A program made the position numbers and the translations under genes. A model generated the notes under the pieces. It ran no database searches. It was not told where the DNA came from and saw nothing but the letters and a program-made list of their open reading frames with translations. Below, piece by piece: positions 63,034-64,000 of a stretch of DNA of 64,000 nucleotides (position 1 is the first letter of the stretch; each line of letters opens with the position of its first letter). The stretch lies in assembly GCA_018402485.1 (NCBI GenBank), contig JAGYIY010000001.1, positions 776,001 to 840,000 of the forward strand, read 5' to 3'. This DNA is from Roseivirga sp. Its GTDB lineage: Bacteria; Bacteroidota; Bacteroidia; Cytophagales; Cyclobacteriaceae.

Positions 63034-64000
63034 TTATTTAAACACGAATTCCGGGGGATGTTCTTCATCAAAATCGGTGGCACTCTGATAAGCATGAGCA
63101 ACTGCCAAAATTTTTGCCTCTTCAAATAAATTACCAATAAATGAGATGCTTGTGGGACTTCCATTTTCGGAATATCCGTTTTTAACCACTACGCAAGGAT
63201 GACCCGTTAGGTTGGTGGTGATGAGTTGGCTACCACCAAAACTAGGCGTTACGATCACGTCAAAATCCTTCATTAATTCATTGACCTGATCCACCAATTC
63301 ATACCTTACCCGATTGGCATTGATGTAATCTACGGCTGAGACAAACCGGGCACTACGAAAGGAGTTTGGCCATGCACCCCGGTCTTGCCTCACCAAAAGA
63401 GAATCTCGATTGGAGCGGGTCAGCTCATCGAATGCAGCCGCAGCCTCAGCGCTTAAAATGGCCTGCATGGCAGGAAACGGCATATCGGAAACCCATTCCA
63501 CGGGTTTTAAATCTGCTCCTAAGTCCCTCAATACATTTAGAACAGCATTGTCTTGTTTTTTTTGGCTTTCCCGATTGCGATCGAAATAAGTTTTTAGGTA
63601 GCCTATCTGCAAGCGCGATAAATCAATGTCTTCCTGAAAATTGAAAGGAGCCTCTTTTACCGTTAGGTCTTTCCCGTCAGTTCCTCGAATTACCTCAAAA
63701 ACCAAGGCTAAATCTTTTGCATTGCGTGCGATTGGCCCCACCTTATCCATGCTCCAACTTAAAGCCATTGCTCCGGCTCGACTAACCCTGCCAAAAGTTG
63801 GTCTTAATCCGCTTACACCATTCCGGGTGGAGGGAGAAACAATCGACCCTAAGGTTTCCGTTCCAAGGGCAAAGGGAATCAGACCGGCCGCGGTAGCAGC
63901 AGACGAACCTGCGCTTGAACCGCTGGCGCCTTCTTCTTTATTCCATGGGTTTCTGGTTTTTCCACCATACCAAACATCTCCCATGGCCAAAGCACCTAAG
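63034..64000 (-). CDS. Amidase-signature family enzyme (5' end outside window)
   Basis: The C-terminal 322 residues or so of an amidase-signature enzyme; the frame stays open to the window edge, so the start and the catalytic lysine are missing. Visible parts are GASGSSAGSSAATAAGLIPF with the cis-serine, the nucleophile region GTETLGSIVSPSTRNGVSGL, GRVSRAGAMALSWSMDKVGP and, near the end, VIVTPSFGGSQLITTNLTGHPC. Related enzymes hydrolyse amides of varied kinds; the GatA subunit is less likely because the C-terminus differs. It may be co-transcribed with coaX. Confidence 0.93.
   Translation of the reverse strand, partial: LGALAMGDVWYGGKTRNPWNKEEGASGSSAGSSAATAAGLIPFALGTETLGSIVSPSTRNGVSGLRPTFGRVSRAGAMALSWSMDKVGPIARNAKDLALVFEVIRGTDGKDLTVKEAPFNFQEDIDLSRLQIGYLKTYFDRNRESQKKQDNAVLNVLRDLGADLKPVEWVSDMPFPAMQAILSAEAAAAFDELTRSNRDSLLVRQDRGAWPNSFRSARFVSAVDYINANRVRYELVDQVNELMKDFDVIVTPSFGGSQLITTNLTGHPCVVVKNGYSENGSPTSISFIGNLFEEAKILAVAHAYQSATDFDEEHPPEFVFK

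Noticed and set aside
1..64000. Mobile elements, integrases, toxin-antitoxin or anti-phage defence genes
   Set aside because: No transposase, integrase, restriction, toxin-antitoxin or defence-type domain could be found in any of the real frames.

Overview
The window comes from a Bacteroidota genome, most likely a free-living, gliding member of the Cytophagales. The evidence is three gliding/type IX secretion lipoprotein or partner genes (gldB-like, gldD, gldE), a PorP/SprF-type protein, two large proteins ending in the gliding-motility-associated (CHU_C, type B T9SS) C-terminal domain, a SusC-like TonB-dependent receptor, TAnnTTTG-type promoter elements, few Shine-Dalgarno sequences and frequent TTG/GTG starts. 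No tRNA, rRNA, insertion sequence, prophage or CRISPR array was seen.

Layout. 1-4445: a TonB-dependent receptor cut by the window edge, preceded in the same transcript direction by a beta-helix lipoprotein. 4578-6687: a MoxR ATPase and a divergent unknown protein. 6721-9832: a very AT-rich four-gene block (small membrane peptide, NlpC/P60 peptidase, LPP20-like/coiled-coil/barrel protein, LPP20-like lipoprotein). 9994-26034: the main accessory locus, a 1158-residue LamG/C-type-lectin T9SS cargo divergent from a 3747-residue SprB-like adhesin, which is followed 4 bases later by its SprF-like partner. 26204-28603: an outer-membrane-protein/lipoprotein pair of unknown role. 28916-32455: a subtilisin-like protease, a small membrane protein and a DegT aminotransferase. 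32463-39449: a conserved Bacteroidota core (recG, gldD, gldE, ssb, mutY, divergent HU gene, TPR protein, a 29-residue basic protein). 39517-49362: RNase G, an outer membrane protein, a gldB-like gene, nth, an ECF sigma factor with a small partner gene, uvrA and a divergent PiT-like permease. 49359-64000: mostly housekeeping genes (EamA exporter, M14 peptidase, nadC, gpmI, universal stress protein, Fur regulator, NhaD-type antiporter, anmK, coaX) and an amidase cut by the right edge.

How the genes fit together. The T9SS/gliding theme recurs: GldB, GldD and GldE belong to the gliding/T9SS apparatus, the two CHU_C proteins are probable cargo, and the SprF-like protein is the probable outer-membrane partner of the giant adhesin. 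Three DNA-repair glycosylase/excision genes (mutY, nth, uvrA) plus recG and ssb are scattered among them. The most striking structure is inside the giant adhesin: seventeen modules of about 100 residues arranged as three tandem five-module super-repeats of about 1.49 kb, containing a direct repeat of about 1 kb that reads as perfectly identical.
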